Below, in pieces: positions 7,321 through 7,936 of a DNA stretch of 7,936 nucleotides. Source of the DNA: an uncultured Collinsella sp. (GTDB lineage: Bacteria > Actinomycetota > Coriobacteriia > Coriobacteriales > Coriobacteriaceae); assembly GCA_900545905.1 (NCBI GenBank), contig URBA01000055.1, forward strand, positions 1-7,936. Reading direction: 5' to 3'. Within the stretch, counting starts at the first letter, position 1. Every line of letters begins with the position of its first letter. The position numbers were made by a program, and so were the translations under genes. The notes beneath the pieces were generated by a model, which saw nothing but the letters and a program-made list of their open reading frames with translations, made no database searches and had not been told where the DNA came from.

Positions 7321-7342
7321 ACCAAACGTAAAGGGAACGTAA
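7321..7342 (-). promoter_or_regulatory. Candidate PhoP (Pho) box: TTACGTT direct repeat at 11-base spacing
   Basis: The minus strand reads TTACGTT-CCCT-TTACGTT-TGGT (7342-7321), two identical 7-mers exactly 11 bases apart. PhoP regulators of Gram-positive bacteria bind direct repeats of about 6-7 bases at 11-base spacing (TTAACA-like in Bacillus). It sits about 43 bases upstream of the candidate -10, in front of an operon with phosphate genes. No phoP or phoR gene is in the window, so this is inferred from pattern and context only. Confidence 0.4.
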
Positions 7343-7357
7343 GGAGATTGGAGGCTT

Positions 7358-7371
7358 TCGTTTACAAACGA
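7358..7371. repeat. Inverted repeat TCGTTT-AC-AAACGA
   Basis: Two perfect six-base arms are separated by two bases, directly beyond the T-rich tail of the ftsZ terminator and 15 bases before the TTACGTT repeats. It is compatible with a dimeric repressor site, but no factor can be named and chance is possible. Confidence 0.3.
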
Positions 7372-7409
7372 GAAACAAAACGGGGTGCATCCAAATGGAC
7401 ACACCCCGT
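7371..7409 (-). terminator. Rho-independent terminator of ftsZ
   Basis: On the minus strand ACGGGGTGTGTCC (7409-7397), loop ATTT (7396-7393) and GGATGCACCCCGT (7392-7380) form a 13-pair stem with two G-U wobbles, followed by TTTTGTTTCT (7380-7371; the final T of the stem starts the tract). It lies 22 bases past the ftsZ stop. It should end most ftsZ transcripts and separate ftsZ from pgeF and the phosphate genes. Confidence 0.9.
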
Positions 7410-7431
7410 GCAGGTCGTTGAGAAAAACGAA

Positions 7432-7909
7432 CTAGAAGCTACCGCGCTTCAGGAAGTCGGGAAGCTCGAACTGGTCGTTGCCAAAGTTAGGCAGCTCGGT
7501 ACCACCGACGTTGCGGGTCGGAGCGGCCTGAGCCGGGCTGGCAGCCGGAGCGGTGCGCTGCGGCTCAGCGGAGGCAGCGGCCTTGCTCTGAGACTGCTGA
7601 GCAGCAAAGAGCTCATCCTGACGGTTGACGTTGGAGTCGGAGAAGCCCGTAGCGATGACGGTGATACGCACCTGATCGCCCAGGGACTCGTCGACAACGG
7701 TACCGAAGATGATGTTGGCCTCGGGGTCGACGGCGTTGGCGACAACGTCGGCGGCGTCGCTGATCTCCTGGATGCCCAGGTCCTTGGAACCGGCGATGGA
7801 GAGCAGCACGCGCGTGGCGCCATCGATGGAGCTCTCGAGCAGCGGGCTGGAGATGGCCTGCTGGGCAGCGTCGACGGCACGAGTATCCCCAGAAGAGGTA
7901 CCGATACCC
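7432..7909 (-). CDS. ftsZ: Cell division protein FtsZ, C-terminal part (5' end cut by adapter)
   Basis: FtsZ is the tubulin-like GTPase that polymerises into the cytoplasmic division ring. Only the last 158 residues are present. The fragment begins GIGTSSGDTRAVDAAQQAIS and continues SPLLESSIDGATRVLLSIAG, then ANIIFGTVVDESLGD and VRITVIATGF (80-89), which is the C-terminal half of the polymerising domain. The GTP-binding N-terminal domain lies beyond the contig. A variable Ala/Gln/Pro-rich linker follows (about 90-136), then TELPNFGNDQFELPDFLKR, whose end is the conserved C-terminal peptide that binds partners such as SepF. The tail holds two ELP(N/D)F copies ten residues apart. Base 7909 is the last base of the preceding codon, probably the ATG of the usual MGIG motif. 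The MCIRDR seen when reading from further upstream is adapter. Confidence 0.97.
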
Positions 7910-7936
7910 CTGTCTCTTATACACATCTCCGAGCCC
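7910..7936 (+). other. Nextera Read 2 transposon end (artificial)
   Basis: CTGTCTCTTATACACATCT (7910-7928) is the Tn5 mosaic end and CCGAGCCC (7929-7936) begins the Nextera Read 2/i7 adapter. It faces the adapter at 1-48 in the orientation expected for the two ends of one tagmented library. It is not genomic, and it adds the artificial peptides MCIRDR and MYKRQ to minus-strand reading frames. Confidence 0.98.

Noticed and set aside
7220..7325. Longer pgeF start at 7325
   Set aside because: The extension is unlike the family and covers the leader; ATG 7220 has AGGAGG at seven bases.
7221..7370. Riboswitch in the pgeF leader
   Set aside because: Short hairpins are present, but nothing matches a purine, PLP or other known riboswitch core that I can recognise, and the leader after the candidate promoter is short.

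Overview
This window is a 7.9 kb stretch of ordinary, well-packed bacterial chromosome. By eye it is GC-rich, and every real gene lies on the minus strand. A Gram-positive cell plan is indicated by SepF, by an FtsZ tail ending in an ELPDFLKR-type motif, and by the gene set ftsZ-pgeF-yggS-sepF-yggT. The best guess is an actinobacterium of the Coriobacteriia, perhaps Collinsella-like (GC-rich, Asp/Tyr/Gly-rich SepF linker). That placement is recalled protein character, not a search result. Both ends carry Illumina Nextera (Tn5) adapter sequence (1-48 and 7910-7936), so the biological sequence is 49-7909 and the two outermost genes are cut by library construction.

In the direction of transcription (right to left) the order is: C-terminal part of ftsZ (7909-7432); a strong intrinsic terminator (7409-7371); a 150-base leader with candidate control elements; pgeF (7220-6420); pstS (6423-5587); pstC (5585-4659); pstA (4655-3750); pstB (3737-2934); a 92-base gap rich in small inverted repeats; phoU (2841-1984); a 119-base gap with a GC-rich hairpin; yggS (1864-1127); sepF (1066-344); and yggT (322-49, cut). 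The longest stretch without a gene is 211 bases (7221-7431).

Two functions are interleaved. ftsZ, sepF and yggT act in cell division at the membrane, and pgeF and yggS commonly travel with them. Inside that series sits a complete high-affinity phosphate importer: binding lipoprotein PstS, permeases PstC and PstA, ATPase PstB, and regulator PhoU. pstS overlaps the end of pgeF by four bases (ATGA) and has no room for its own promoter next to its start. pgeF and the phosphate genes therefore look co-transcribed from the leader after the ftsZ terminator, where an 11-base-spaced direct repeat (TTACGTT twice) resembles a PhoP-type box.

I see no mobile element, CRISPR array, RNA gene or unknown multi-gene system. 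The points worth a second look are the pst-phoU block inside the division cluster, the pgeF-pstS coupling and candidate Pho box, the lack of a standard start codon for yggT, the extended PhoU with altered metal-site residues, and the adapter ends.
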